55,122 bases of DNA from Anaerolineales bacterium (GCA_018335275.1 JAGXKM010000001.1:72154-127275), one strand, 5' to 3'. Shown: positions 31,770 to 40,835, counted from the stretch's first letter. Translations and numbers: made by a program. Notes: a model not told the origin generated them from the sequence alone.

Positions 31770-32624
31770 ATGACTTCAGACACTTTTTCCTTCAAAATGG
31801 GATCATTCCAGTTCACCACAATCGCGGATGGGGTGAGCAAACGTGATTTCCAAAGCGTCGCGGACCTATTCCCTGACGCCCCCCGCCCCTCTTTTCTCAA
31901 AGCTCTTAAAGAAGAACACGCAAACCAGCAGCCTTTGGATTGGTCCATGAACTGCCTTTTCGTTCAAACAAGAGATCACAATATTCTTGTGGATACAGGC
32001 ATTGGACCGCGGGAAGAGGGCAAGAGCGGGCAGCTTATGGACCGCCTGAAAGGGATCTCAGAACTTTCCTCGGTCGACACGGTGATCATCACCCACTGTC
32101 ATGGGGACCACATTGGAGGACTGGTCAATGCGGAAGGCAAATTGACATTTCCCAACGCTGATTACTTGATGCAGGATTCGGAGTGGGAGCATTGGATGGG
32201 TGAGGAAGGAGTAGTAGAAAAAGCAAATCAAGAGTATGCTCACACCCTGCGCTCGAAACTGCACCCCATCCAGGAACGAACTGACTTTTTCAAAGGGAAA
32301 AAAGAACTGCTGCCTGGCATCTGGTCCGTCCCCGCCCCGGGGCACACTCCCGGGCACATTGGCCTATTGTTTGAAAGCGAAGGCCAGACTCTCCTCGACC
32401 TCAGCGATACGCTGCACACCAGGGTACAATTCACACACCCTGATTGGTCTCCCCGATTTGATACGGACGGGAAGAAAGCAGCTCAGACACGAAGAGAAAT
32501 GTTAACTATCGCCGCAGAAGAACATCACCTCACCCTTTTTTATCACCTGGCGCACCCCGGTCTGGGAACCATACAACAGAAGGGGGAAGGTTTTAAATGG
32601 CAGCCCAGGGAGGGTGAACATTAA
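31770..32624 (+). CDS. Metallo-beta-lactamase-fold hydrolase
   Basis: A 284-aa MBL-fold enzyme. The zinc motif appears as THCHGDHIGG near 108-117 (HxHxDH), followed by a histidine in APGHTPGHIG near 193 and an aspartate in LLDLSDTLH near 210. Length and pattern fit the lactonase/AttM-like or general MBL hydrolases of the class related to glyoxalase II; the substrate is not clear. ATG 31770 has GGAAG nine bases upstream. It starts 44 bases after efp. Confidence 0.88.
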   Translation: MTSDTFSFKMGSFQFTTIADGVSKRDFQSVADLFPDAPRPSFLKALKEEHANQQPLDWSMNCLFVQTRDHNILVDTGIGPREEGKSGQLMDRLKGISELSSVDTVIITHCHGDHIGGLVNAEGKLTFPNADYLMQDSEWEHWMGEEGVVEKANQEYAHTLRSKLHPIQERTDFFKGKKELLPGIWSVPAPGHTPGHIGLLFESEGQTLLDLSDTLHTRVQFTHPDWSPRFDTDGKKAAQTRREMLTIAAEEHHLTLFYHLAHPGLGTIQQKGEGFKWQPREGEH

Positions 32625-32639
32625 CACTGGACATGGATC

Positions 32640-32978
32640 ATGAAAACACCCGCTGGTCAGGAATGCCGTTACTTTTATGGAGATTATCACCGCGGCAGGA
32701 ACCGCGAAGAATGCCGTCTATTAAATTCTGCGAACCCGCCCCAAGAATGGAATCCGCAATTATGTTTCACGTGCCCCGTTCCGGGAATCCTGCAGGCCAA
32801 CGCCTGCGAACACATGAAGCTTAAACCCACTGTCCACCGCCCCTTTTTCATCCTCAAACCCCGGGTAAAAATTGAAGCTTACTGCGAGAAAACGAAGCGG
32901 ATTGTAGAAGAACCGCATGTAGGATGTGGGGAATGCCACGATTTACCCGATGTATTCCTAGGGCAAGATGAGAGATAA
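32640..32978 (+). CDS. Small eight-cysteine protein
   Basis: A 112-aa protein of unknown family with eight cysteines at 9, 25, 42, 45, 56, 82, 96 and 99, including CFTC and CGEC pairs. The spacing suggests metal binding (zinc or an iron-sulfur cluster) or a redox function. There is no signal peptide or membrane helix, so it should be cytoplasmic. ATG follows the MBL-fold gene by 15 bases, suggesting co-transcription, and a terminator follows. It may be a lineage-specific accessory protein of the hydrolase. Confidence 0.7.
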   Translation: MKTPAGQECRYFYGDYHRGRNREECRLLNSANPPQEWNPQLCFTCPVPGILQANACEHMKLKPTVHRPFFILKPRVKIEAYCEKTKRIVEEPHVGCGECHDLPDVFLGQDER

Positions 32979-33001
32979 CATCCAAAAGCAGCTAGCTACA
33001 C

Positions 33002-33023
33002 ACAGGCCATCAACCTGTTTTTT
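33002..33023 (+). terminator. Terminator after the eight-cysteine gene
   Basis: ACAGG (33002-33006) pairs with CCTGT (33014-33018) and runs into TTTTTT. A second perfect hairpin, CTGATGG-AACG-CCATCAG (33027-33044), follows without a T-run and may protect the mutL transcript end on the other strand. Confidence 0.65.
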
Positions 33024-33054
33024 CCTCTGATGGAACGCCATCAGGACCGGCAAT

Positions 33055-34797
33055 CTATAAGGGCCCTTTCCGCCCAAATCTCCTTTCCAATAAATCCACC
33101 GGGAGGTGGATCATTGTCGGCCGTCCGTGTGGACAGGTCCGGGGTGACTCACAGGCTTCTAAATCCCGCAACAAGGCTTTTTGTTCTGTGGAAGACAACA
33201 CCTGCCCGGCTTTCACAGCTGCTCTCTTGCACACCCGAGCAATGATTTTTTGTTCAATTTTCTCTGCCAGAGGGCTTTCATCTACCTCCAACTCCTGAAC
33301 CACAGACCGCAGCGCTTCAGCCGGGGAAACATCCCCTAAAAGGGATGGAATGGCTCTGAGGACAAAGGTATGGGGACCGAACGCTTCGACCTTGAAACCC
33401 AAGCCATTGAGCAGGGAGAGCTTTTCCTCCAACAAATCAGCGGTCGCTGGAGGAAATTCCACCTGCACTGAATCCAGAAGCCTTTGAGAGTGGATGGTAT
33501 CCCCTCTTTCCTTGAGAAATTTTTCAAATAAAACCCTCTCGTGTGCGGCATGTTGATCGATCAAATACAGGCCATCCGGTCCCTCCGCGATCAGATATGT
33601 CGCGGCTACCTGGCCGATCAAACGGAGGATGGGTGTTTTCAGGGAAGCAGCTCCTTGATCGGAGCCCTTTCCTGATCCTGCGAGATCTGCCTTATCAACT
33701 TCAGCTGACATCCGCCAGGCAGGGTCAATAGTTTGGTCAACCTCTCTTCGCTCAGCACCTCTTCCCCCCCACAGATTGCGACCCCAGGGCTTTCCAACTT
33801 CGGGAACAGGGGTATTTGCCAGCAGTGCGCGACGAACCGCTTTACTGACCCCTTTGAAGATCTCCCCCTTGTTTCGAAACCTGACTTCCGCTTTGGCAGG
33901 ATGGACATTGACATCGACCCTCTCCGGCTCCACATCCAAGAATAAGACAGCGATCGGGAACCGCCCTTTCATCAACATGGTGTGATAGCCTTGCGTGAGG
34001 GCTTTGTTGAGAGCGATATCTTTCACCGGCCTCCTGTTTACAAAAAATTTCATTTCCCTGCGGTTGGATCGCGTCTTGTCCGGCGGACTGATGAACCCTT
34101 CAATCCCCATATCATTTTCTTCAGCGACCACAGCGATCATCTGTTTCGCTGTATCCACTCCATAGATGACAGCCAACACTTCCCGCAGGTCGCCAGCTCC
34201 GCTGGTCTGCATCGACGTCTGACTCCCATGACGCAACTGGAATCGGACTTCAGGGTAGGCGAGAGCGTAATTCGTCACCACCCTGTCAATGTGGCGGCGT
34301 TCCGTGCGATCCGTCTTAAGAAATTTTAGACGTGCCGGAACATTATAGAAAAGGTTTTCCACCCGGACTACCGTGCCTGAGGGACCTCCTACCGGCTGCA
34401 CTTCACCAGCCTCTCCGCCCTCCACCCGGAGGGCACCTCCCACCTCATCTTCTTTTCTGCGGGATGTTATTCTCATTTGGGAAACGGAGCCAATGGAAGA
34501 CAAAGCCTCACCCCGAAAACCCAGTGTTGAGACTTTGAACAATTCATCCGCTGTGCTCAGTTTGCTGGTCGCATGCCGCACCGTGGTCAGAGATAAATCC
34601 TCCCTCGAGATGCCCGCTCCGTTGTCCGAGACCTCAATCAGCCCTTTCCCCGCCCCCTTTACTTGGATCTCAATCTCTCTGGCTCCAGCATCAAGAGCGT
34701 TTTCAATCAACTCTTTGACCACGGAGGCTGGCCTTTCTACCACCTCTCCTGCTGCGATTTGCGAGGCCACTTCATCAGATAATATCTTGATCGCCAT
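33055..34797 (-). CDS. mutL: DNA mismatch repair protein MutL (endonuclease type)
   Basis: A 580-aa mismatch repair protein. The N-terminal GHKL ATPase domain has ENALDAGA near 38, DNGAGI near 58, RHATSKL near 73 and GFRGEALSS near 92. The C-terminal dimerisation domain contains DQHA-x2-E-x4-E (near 413), the metal site of MutL nicking endonucleases found in organisms without MutH, as well as RVCKRAAVKAG and CPHGRPT near the end. Start ATG 34797 (MAIKIL) is chosen because TATAAT ends exactly six bases before it; a start six bases earlier (34803) would lie inside the expected transcription start. No mutS in the window. Confidence 0.95.
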   Translation of the reverse strand: MAIKILSDEVASQIAAGEVVERPASVVKELIENALDAGAREIEIQVKGAGKGLIEVSDNGAGISREDLSLTTVRHATSKLSTADELFKVSTLGFRGEALSSIGSVSQMRITSRRKEDEVGGALRVEGGEAGEVQPVGGPSGTVVRVENLFYNVPARLKFLKTDRTERRHIDRVVTNYALAYPEVRFQLRHGSQTSMQTSGAGDLREVLAVIYGVDTAKQMIAVVAEENDMGIEGFISPPDKTRSNRREMKFFVNRRPVKDIALNKALTQGYHTMLMKGRFPIAVLFLDVEPERVDVNVHPAKAEVRFRNKGEIFKGVSKAVRRALLANTPVPEVGKPWGRNLWGGRGAERREVDQTIDPAWRMSAEVDKADLAGSGKGSDQGAASLKTPILRLIGQVAATYLIAEGPDGLYLIDQHAAHERVLFEKFLKERGDTIHSQRLLDSVQVEFPPATADLLEEKLSLLNGLGFKVEAFGPHTFVLRAIPSLLGDVSPAEALRSVVQELEVDESPLAEKIEQKIIARVCKRAAVKAGQVLSSTEQKALLRDLEACESPRTCPHGRPTMIHLPVDLLERRFGRKGPL

Positions 34798-34803
34798 GGG
34801 CAT

Positions 34804-34809
34804 ATTATA
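34804..34809 (-). promoter_or_regulatory. -10 box of mutL (leaderless)
   Basis: The minus strand reads TATAAT at 34809-34804 followed by six bases, ATGCCC, and the ATG of MAIKIL. Transcription should begin at or within a base or two of the ATG. No Shine-Dalgarno sequence can then be present. Confidence 0.65.
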
Positions 34810-34894
34810 CCGGAGGAGGAACCGGGTTGGAATCCATCAAGACCAGGAAAACGAGTTCCTGCTCGACTAAGCCATGATCGGATCCACCATCATG

Positions 34895-34900
34895 TATAAT
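34895..34900 (+). promoter_or_regulatory. -10 box of the HAD gene (leaderless)
   Basis: Consensus TATAAT is followed by GCAGTC and then the ATG at 34907. The six-base spacing predicts a leaderless mRNA. No clear -35 box. Confidence 0.65.
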
Positions 34901-34906
34901 GCAGTC

Positions 34907-35560
34907 ATGACATATACCACCCTCTTCTTCGACCTTGACGCCACGCTTTACCCAGCTTCAAGCGGGCTGTGGTTTAAGATCAAGGACCGGATTCATGAAT
35001 TCATGATGGACCATTTGGGGCTGACAGAGCAGGAAGCGAGCAGCCTGCGTGAGGATTATTATCTGCAATATGGAACCACACTGGATGGGTTGATGCGCCA
35101 TCACCATGTAGATCCTGAAGGGTACCTTAAGTTTGTGCATGATATCCCCTTAGAGAAATTTATCAGCTATTCCCCCGCCCTGAAAGAGATTCTGACCAGT
35201 TTACCTCAGGCATTATGGGTTTTCACGAATTCCGATCGTGAGCACGCAAAACGTGTCCTGAATATACTTAACTTAGAGCATGTATTCCAAGGCATCGTGG
35301 ACGTCCACGCTCTGGATTTCGAGGCAAAACCTCATCCCAGGGCATACCGAAAAGCGCTCGCGCTCGCCAGGATCCAAACCCCTTCAAAATGCGTCCTCTT
35401 TGATGATTTATCTCAAAACCTGCTCCCCGCCAATGAACTTGGCTTTTACACAGTGATAGTCAACGAAAATAACCTGGATGATCACCCAGCTGATATTCAC
35501 ATCCACTCCTTACTTGATTTGCCCCACAAGCTGCCTATGTTATGGAAAGGTGAGGATTGA
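34907..35560 (+). CDS. HAD-family phosphatase (pyrimidine 5'-nucleotidase-like)
   Basis: A 217-aa haloacid dehalogenase-fold hydrolase. Motif I is FFDLDATLY (nucleophile Asp), motif II FTNSDREHA, motif III the lysine of KPHPRAYRKA, and motif IV FDDLSQN. The cap insertion is small and helical. The pattern fits the SDT1/pyrimidine 5'-nucleotidase subgroup, which dephosphorylates UMP/CMP and similar compounds. I chose ATG 34907; the upstream 11 codons lie within the promoter. The gene is divergent from mutL, sharing a 97-base region. Confidence 0.85.
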   Translation: MTYTTLFFDLDATLYPASSGLWFKIKDRIHEFMMDHLGLTEQEASSLREDYYLQYGTTLDGLMRHHHVDPEGYLKFVHDIPLEKFISYSPALKEILTSLPQALWVFTNSDREHAKRVLNILNLEHVFQGIVDVHALDFEAKPHPRAYRKALALARIQTPSKCVLFDDLSQNLLPANELGFYTVIVNENNLDDHPADIHIHSLLDLPHKLPMLWKGED

Positions 35561-35694
35561 AAAGGAAACTTCACTCCCCTACTCCTCCCACATCCATCAC
35601 TCAGCGGTGAATCCCTTCAGATCTGGTTCCATACCCACTTGATCCTATCCGGAGCAGACCAACTCTCACAGACTACCCCAAAATATACATACTT

Positions 35695-35723
35695 TTGACA
35701 ATCTTCTTACTTCGTGTTAACCT
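35695..35723 (+). promoter_or_regulatory. Possible promoter of the CtpA-like gene
   Basis: A perfect TTGACA lies at 35695-35700 and TAACCT at 35718-35723 after 17 bases; the -10 is poor. It would give a leader of about 40 bases. Confidence 0.4.
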
Positions 35724-35771
35724 CATTGTGCTATCTTAGATATTGAACCTCACCCGAATATGGAGCAAGCA

Positions 35772-37049
35772 ATGAACAGAAAAACACGCATCCTGCTGGG
35801 AATTTTCGCTGGCCTAATAGTAATTGCAGGCAGCTTTTCAACAGGTTTGATTGTCGGTAATGTCTTTACTCCAGAAAGCATCTTGCCTGGGACCCTTATC
35901 GAAGGTAGGTCTCCAGAATCTTCAATATCACTTCCCAGTCAAACCACCCCATCAATGGAGGAAGAATCAACCAGCAGAGAAGAATTATTTGAACCCTTCT
36001 GGCAAACATGGGAAATCATTCATGAACAATATGTGGACCAGCCAGTAGATGAAGCATCCCTGATGAGGGGAGCCATTTCTGGCATGCTGGATTCCCTGGA
36101 TGACCCTCACACCTCTTACATGGACCCCTTTCAATATGAACAGGCCAATATACCGATGAGCGGTGAATACGAAGGGATCGGCGCCTGGGTTGATCCAACA
36201 GGAAAATACCTCGAAATCATCAGCCCCATGCCCAATTCGCCTGCAAAAGAAGCGGGTTTAGAACCCGGTGACAAAGTCATCGAAGTAAACGGTGAAGACA
36301 TGACGGGCATAGACGGAAACCTGGTCATCAAAGAGATTTTGGGACCCGCGGGGACGGATGTGGTGCTGACCATAGAAAGGGAAGGAGAACCTGAACCTTT
36401 TGATGTCACTGTCACCCGAGAAAAAATTACCATCCCCAGTGTGGAATATCGGATGCTTGAAGGTGAGAATATCGCCTATCTGCAGTTGATTACTTTCGGA
36501 CAGGATACACGCGGTGATTTACGGGACGCATTACAAGACCTGCTATCCCAGGACCCGGATGGATTGATCTTTGATCTCAGGAATAACGGCGGTGGGTATT
36601 TACAAACCGCTGTGTCTGTTGCCTCAGAATTCATCGATGAAGGCGTCATCCTATATGAGGATTTCGGGGACGAGGAAGACATGAAAACATACCGGGCCCA
36701 AAGAGGGGGCTTGGCGACCGATATCCCTCTAGTGGTGCTAGTCAACGAGGGTTCAGCTTCCGCTTCTGAGATCGTTGCCGGTGCCATTCAGGATCTTGAC
36801 CGGGGCGTGCTGGTAGGAATGACCACTTTTGGAAAAGGATCCGTCCAAAATTGGATTGAGCTTGACAACGAACAGGGCGCAGTCCGGGTCACGATCGCCC
36901 GCTGGTTGACTCCTGACAAACGCCAGATCCGCGAAAAAGGTCTCACGCCAAAATTTGAGGTGGAATTGACAGAAGAAGACATACAGAATGAAGAAGATCC
37001 CCAACTGGATAAAGCAATCGAGGTCATGAACGACCTCTTAGAAGAATAA
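35772..37049 (+). CDS. C-terminal processing protease (S41 family, CtpA-like)
   Basis: A 425-aa membrane-anchored periplasm-facing serine protease. A signal anchor (about 7-28) precedes a Ser/Thr-rich linker, a PDZ domain (about 115-200, EYEGIGAWVDP, GLEPGDKVIEVNGEDM) and the S41 catalytic core. The catalytic serine lies in NEGSASASEI near 325 and the lysine in TFGKGSVQNW near 350. Start ATG 35772 follows GGAGCA; ATG 35760 in frame is an alternative. It begins a four-gene plus-strand run with a YugP-like metalloprotease and an HtrA-like protease, all directed to the envelope. Confidence 0.93.
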   Translation: MNRKTRILLGIFAGLIVIAGSFSTGLIVGNVFTPESILPGTLIEGRSPESSISLPSQTTPSMEEESTSREELFEPFWQTWEIIHEQYVDQPVDEASLMRGAISGMLDSLDDPHTSYMDPFQYEQANIPMSGEYEGIGAWVDPTGKYLEIISPMPNSPAKEAGLEPGDKVIEVNGEDMTGIDGNLVIKEILGPAGTDVVLTIEREGEPEPFDVTVTREKITIPSVEYRMLEGENIAYLQLITFGQDTRGDLRDALQDLLSQDPDGLIFDLRNNGGGYLQTAVSVASEFIDEGVILYEDFGDEEDMKTYRAQRGGLATDIPLVVLVNEGSASASEIVAGAIQDLDRGVLVGMTTFGKGSVQNWIELDNEQGAVRVTIARWLTPDKRQIREKGLTPKFEVELTEEDIQNEEDPQLDKAIEVMNDLLEE

Positions 37050-37066
37050 GAGCAGGAAAGGTTACT

Positions 37067-37768
37067 ATGTTTTATCTTAACCCCCAATATTTACTTTACA
37101 TGGCTCCCGCTTTGCTGGTCATGTTCCTGGCACAGTGGTACGTGAAATCGACCTATCGCAAATGGGGCCAGGTGCCGGCCCGTTCCCGGATCAACGGCGC
37201 GGAAGCTGCCCAACGGTTGAAGTCATCCGGTGGATTGCACGACGTCCAGATCCAAAGCGTACAGGGCGAACTCAACGATCACTATGACCCCAGGAAAAAG
37301 GTACTCAAACTTTCTCGGGACGTTTCCCAAGGTCAGTCTGTCGCGTCTTTGGCGATCGCTGCCCACGAACTGGGCCATGCCATGCAGGACAAAGAAGGAT
37401 ACCTGCCTTTACAATTCAGATCCATGCTGGTTCCCGCTGTGAACATAGGATCCACCCTGGGCTGGATTCTGATCATGGTCGGTTTATTAATCAATCTTAC
37501 AGGACTGGCATGGTTGGGTGTGGTCGCTTTCTCTGGGGGCGCGGTCTTCGCTCTCGCTACCCTACCTGTAGAAATTAACGCCTCAGCCAGGGCAAAGAAA
37601 CTGCTTAACCAATCCGGTCTTATCCAAGGACAAAAGGAAAAAGAAGGTGTAAACAAAGTTCTCAATGCCGCTGCTCTGACCTATGTGGCTTCCCTATTCA
37701 CCGCTGTGATGCAGCTTTTATACTGGATTTCACTGGTCTCTGGTTCTGGCGGCAGACGGCGGCGATAA
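37067..37768 (+). CDS. YugP-like membrane zinc metalloprotease
   Basis: A 233-aa integral membrane peptidase of the YugP family. Features: an N-terminal membrane helix (about 5-22), AAHELGHAMQ near 102 with the HExxH zinc motif, then two adjacent membrane helices (about 125-170), PVEINASARAK near 175 with further metal-ligand Glu, and a final helix. The family is of unknown substrate, probably cleaving membrane proteins or peptides. RBS AGGAAAGG precedes the start. It lies 17 bases after the CtpA-like gene. Confidence 0.88.
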   Translation: MFYLNPQYLLYMAPALLVMFLAQWYVKSTYRKWGQVPARSRINGAEAAQRLKSSGGLHDVQIQSVQGELNDHYDPRKKVLKLSRDVSQGQSVASLAIAAHELGHAMQDKEGYLPLQFRSMLVPAVNIGSTLGWILIMVGLLINLTGLAWLGVVAFSGGAVFALATLPVEINASARAKKLLNQSGLIQGQKEKEGVNKVLNAAALTYVASLFTAVMQLLYWISLVSGSGGRRRR

Positions 37769-37812
37769 CCAGAACAGGGGGATTCGAGAGCGCCCTGAAG
37801 GGAGAGATGGAC

Positions 37813-38967
37813 ATGAAAAAGCCCGTGTGGATCATTGGATTACTGCTCCTGAGCATAACCTCTGCAGTAATTGGAGGGGTAAGTGGAGGCTACCTTACCT
37901 ATACGAGGTTGGAGGGTCAGAAAACAGCGCAACCGCTATCCACTGAGACACCCCTCCCTACAAATTTACCACCTACATCAAGACCTGCCCCTACCCAAAT
38001 ACCAGCCTCGGATTATTCCACCACGATCACAGATGTCGTGGAAAAGACCTCCCCTGCGGTGGTCACTGTCGTGGTTAACATCCCAGGAGAAGTTAGCATC
38101 TTTGGACAGGCTCCCGATCAAGAGGGAAGTGGAAGCGGGGTGATTATCTCACCAGATGGGTATATCATCACAAACAATCATGTTGTGGAAAACGCCAAAG
38201 AAGTCGAAGTCATCCTTGCTGGCGGAAACAGATTCCCCGCAGAAATCGTAGGCACAGACGCGTTCGATGATTTAGCAGTTTTAAAAATCGATAGAGAGCA
38301 AGCATGCTTCCCGATCAAGTTTGGTAACTCAGAGATGCTCTCTCCTGGAGAAACGGTAATCGCCATCGGGTCACCCCTGGGAAAATTCCAGAACACGGTC
38401 ACTGTGGGCGTGGTCAGCGCTACAGACCGCGATCTGCAGGTGAGTGCAAACTATCAGATGGAAGGCTTGATCCAGACGGACGCTGCCATCAATCAAGGAA
38501 ATTCAGGGGGCCCTTTATTTAACATGAAGGGAGAGGTGATCGGCATCAATACCCTTATCGTCCGCGGGGGCGTTTCCACAGCGGCAGAAGGATTAGGATT
38601 TGCCATCCCTTCCAACAAGGCTAAAGTCGTCTCGGAGCAAATCATCCAGCAAGGATACTTTGCACGCCCATATCTGGGTATCAGGTGGGAATGGATCACG
38701 CCGGGGATCGCTGACGCCTACAGCCTTCCCGTGGAATGGGGTGCTTATATATCTGGCGTGGCCGAAAACACCCCTGCTGAGGAAGCAGGACTACAGGACG
38801 GTGACATCATCGTTCAATTTGGTGACCGGGAACTCAACGAAAATAACCCGTTTATCAACGCGCTGTATGACCATTCCCCGGGTGAGAAAGTTAATTTGTC
38901 TGTGATAAGAGAACAAGAAACTGTAGAAATTGAGGTCACCCTCGGAGAACAACCTGGGACTGATTAG
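37813..38967 (+). CDS. HtrA/DegP-like serine protease
   Basis: A 384-aa membrane-anchored quality-control protease. A signal anchor (about 4-27) is followed by a Pro/Thr-rich linker and a trypsin-like domain. Catalytic triad: His in ITNNHVVE near 121, Asp in FDDLAVLKI near 153, Ser in NQGNSGGPL near 232. One PDZ domain closes the protein (about 285-380, with GLQDGDIIVQF). ATG 37813 follows GGGAGAG at better spacing than ATG 37807. It is 44 bases from the YugP-like gene and may be in the same operon. Confidence 0.93.
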   Translation: MKKPVWIIGLLLLSITSAVIGGVSGGYLTYTRLEGQKTAQPLSTETPLPTNLPPTSRPAPTQIPASDYSTTITDVVEKTSPAVVTVVVNIPGEVSIFGQAPDQEGSGSGVIISPDGYIITNNHVVENAKEVEVILAGGNRFPAEIVGTDAFDDLAVLKIDREQACFPIKFGNSEMLSPGETVIAIGSPLGKFQNTVTVGVVSATDRDLQVSANYQMEGLIQTDAAINQGNSGGPLFNMKGEVIGINTLIVRGGVSTAAEGLGFAIPSNKAKVVSEQIIQQGYFARPYLGIRWEWITPGIADAYSLPVEWGAYISGVAENTPAEEAGLQDGDIIVQFGDRELNENNPFINALYDHSPGEKVNLSVIREQETVEIEVTLGEQPGTD

Positions 38968-39276
38968 TGAGCAGGCTGATTAGAATCATATTGGATAAAA
39001 TTTTTTCCCCAACCCTCCTTCTTTTTTCTTGCTGAATAAACGCTTTGACCTTTTTATGAATGAGGACAAAGCGCACCTTCATCCCCCATCCTCAAACTGA
39101 TTTCAGGACCCAACAGGTTAGAAACATAATAAAAATCTTTCATAATCCTTTCAATGATGTCAGGAAAACCCCAGAAAACCAATAAACCTCCCGGATAATA
39201 TCCTCCAACTTCCCATCAAAATAAGTTTGAAAGAAAGAAGAACGCTCCTAGAAATGTTTGATGCTATAATCTCCCC
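38968..39276. other. 309-base gap with hairpin and -10 box
   Basis: No gene is supported. CGCTTTGACC (39041-39050) pairs with GGACAAAGCG (39064-39073) with one mismatch, forming a 10-base hairpin with no T-run; its role is unknown. At 39265-39270 an extended -10, TGCTATAAT, precedes the next gene. Confidence 0.4.
39265..39270 (+). promoter_or_regulatory. -10 box of the YbhN-like gene (leaderless)
   Basis: TATAAT with the extended TGC before it is followed by CTCCCC and the ATG at 39277, again a six-base spacing. Confidence 0.65.
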
Positions 39277-40278
39277 ATGCGAAAATTTATCATTGCCATA
39301 GCTATATTGTTCGGGATCGTTTTCATCGCTGGTCATTTCTCAGAAGTAGAACGGGTCTGGAACACCTTGCAAAGGGGAGATTGGCGTTACCTTCTCCTCA
39401 GCTTCATTCTGGTCTTTGCCTGGTTGGGAACCATCGCTGGTTCCTATAAAAAAATCTTTCATGCGGTCGGCATAGACGAAAAATTAACCCGCCTGGGGAT
39501 CTTATCCGCTGCAGCCACCTTTATCAACACGGTCGCTCCCTCCGCGGGGATCGGGGGCATGACCATATTCATCACAGATGCCCAACAAAATGGGAAATCC
39601 GGGGCCCGGACGATGGTCGCTGGCGCCTTATACGTGATTTATGATTATCTGGGTTTCTTTTTCCTTCTGGGATTGGGCTTAATCGTCCTCTTCCGGCGGA
39701 ATAATCTGAACTTGACGCAGATCATCGCCTCTGCCATTTTATTACTTATCTGCGGGGGAATGAGTTTCTTGCTTTACCTCGGCCTCAAATCTGAGGAAGC
39801 TCTTTCTGATGCCCTAGCCTGGTTAGCAAAAAAGGGAAACCGTTTCTTTCACATTTTCTCAAAAAAGGATCGCTTCTCTGTGCAGAACGCCCGGAATTTC
39901 GCTCACGACGCGGTGGAAGGGATCGCTGAGTTAAGGCGCACGCCCACCGATCTCATTTACCCGCTTCTTTTAGCCTTATCCAATAAAAGCATCCTTTTCC
40001 TGATCTTCTTTTTGATCTTCAGGGCCTTCCAGGTCCCTATCTCCATCGGCACCTTGGTCGCCGGGACCAGCCTGGCATATTTGTTCCGCATCGTTTCCCC
40101 TACCCCCTCGGGTGTAGGTGTGGTCGAAGGGCTGCTCACATTAGCGCTCCGTTCCATGTATGTTCCGGGAAATGATGCCCTGGTCATTACCCTCGCCTAC
40201 CGGGGGGTGACATTCTGGTTTCCCCTCCTTATTGGAGGCATCGCATTTCGTTGGCTGGGATCCCCCAGTACATCTTAA
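39277..40278 (+). CDS. YbhN/UPF0104-like integral membrane protein
   Basis: A 333-aa protein with about eight membrane helices, matching the YbhN/AglD-like family related to the flippase part of lysylphosphatidylglycerol synthase. Conserved stretches are TFINTVAPSAGIGGMTIF near 85-105 and SPTPSGVGVVEGLLTL near 273-288, at the putative lipid-handling site. The aminoacyl-transferase domain of MprF is absent. Family members are proposed to flip or bind lipids; the role here is inferred. It has an apparent leaderless start. Confidence 0.85.
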   Translation: MRKFIIAIAILFGIVFIAGHFSEVERVWNTLQRGDWRYLLLSFILVFAWLGTIAGSYKKIFHAVGIDEKLTRLGILSAAATFINTVAPSAGIGGMTIFITDAQQNGKSGARTMVAGALYVIYDYLGFFFLLGLGLIVLFRRNNLNLTQIIASAILLLICGGMSFLLYLGLKSEEALSDALAWLAKKGNRFFHIFSKKDRFSVQNARNFAHDAVEGIAELRRTPTDLIYPLLLALSNKSILFLIFFLIFRAFQVPISIGTLVAGTSLAYLFRIVSPTPSGVGVVEGLLTLALRSMYVPGNDALVITLAYRGVTFWFPLLIGGIAFRWLGSPSTS

Positions 40279-40283
40279 GCATT

Positions 40284-40772
40284 TTAGGAAAAGCGTTCAT
40301 CGCTGCGCTTATCTTTGACCTCATCTTTTACCCGATCGATCCACCCCGCTCTCACCCCCTCGGGCCGGTCAAAATATGGGACATAAGGTTTCAGATCGAG
40401 AAGGGGCGTTTGATCGATCACATCCACGTTTTCAATTTCCAGTACATTCCCCTGGATTTTCAGGAGTTTCACTACAGATAACCCTATGGGATTGGGTCGT
40501 AAGGGGGCCCTGGTAGCGAACACCCCCCTTTCTTGGTCATCCAAAAAGGGTGTTACCGTCAATTTATACTCTTCCACACGATCAAAATCATAGATGAGAA
40601 TTAAATGGGAGAATCCGTCTAAGTCATTTAAGCCGGATTGGAATTGGGCTTGGATCACGACCTTTCCCTGCACACCCTTTGCAGCGCTGGGTTGAATAGG
40701 CATACCTGTCGCTTTTGTAAAAGGGCTTAATATCCTCCCTATGGGTAGATATTCAACAGTATCGATCGCCAC
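40284..40772 (-). CDS. trmO: tRNA methyltransferase TrmO family protein
   Basis: A 162-aa protein of the TrmO/TsaA family, SAM-dependent enzymes that methylate the N6 of t6A37 in some tRNAs. It has GRILSPFTKATGMP-like start, DLDGFSHLILIYDF, GVFATRAPLRPNPIGLSVVKL near 95-115 (the substrate-binding RxP..RPNPIG motif) and VDVIDQTPLLDLKPYVP. Start GTG 40772 after GGGAGG. Length is near the usual 155. It converges on the YbhN-like gene with only five bases between stops. Confidence 0.88.
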   Translation of the reverse strand: MAIDTVEYLPIGRILSPFTKATGMPIQPSAAKGVQGKVVIQAQFQSGLNDLDGFSHLILIYDFDRVEEYKLTVTPFLDDQERGVFATRAPLRPNPIGLSVVKLLKIQGNVLEIENVDVIDQTPLLDLKPYVPYFDRPEGVRAGWIDRVKDEVKDKRSDERFS

Positions 40773-40835
40773 ATTTTCCTCCCGTAATGCAGTATGTCCT
40801 TTTCCCTGATAGACAACAGCTGAAGATTATTCTTA

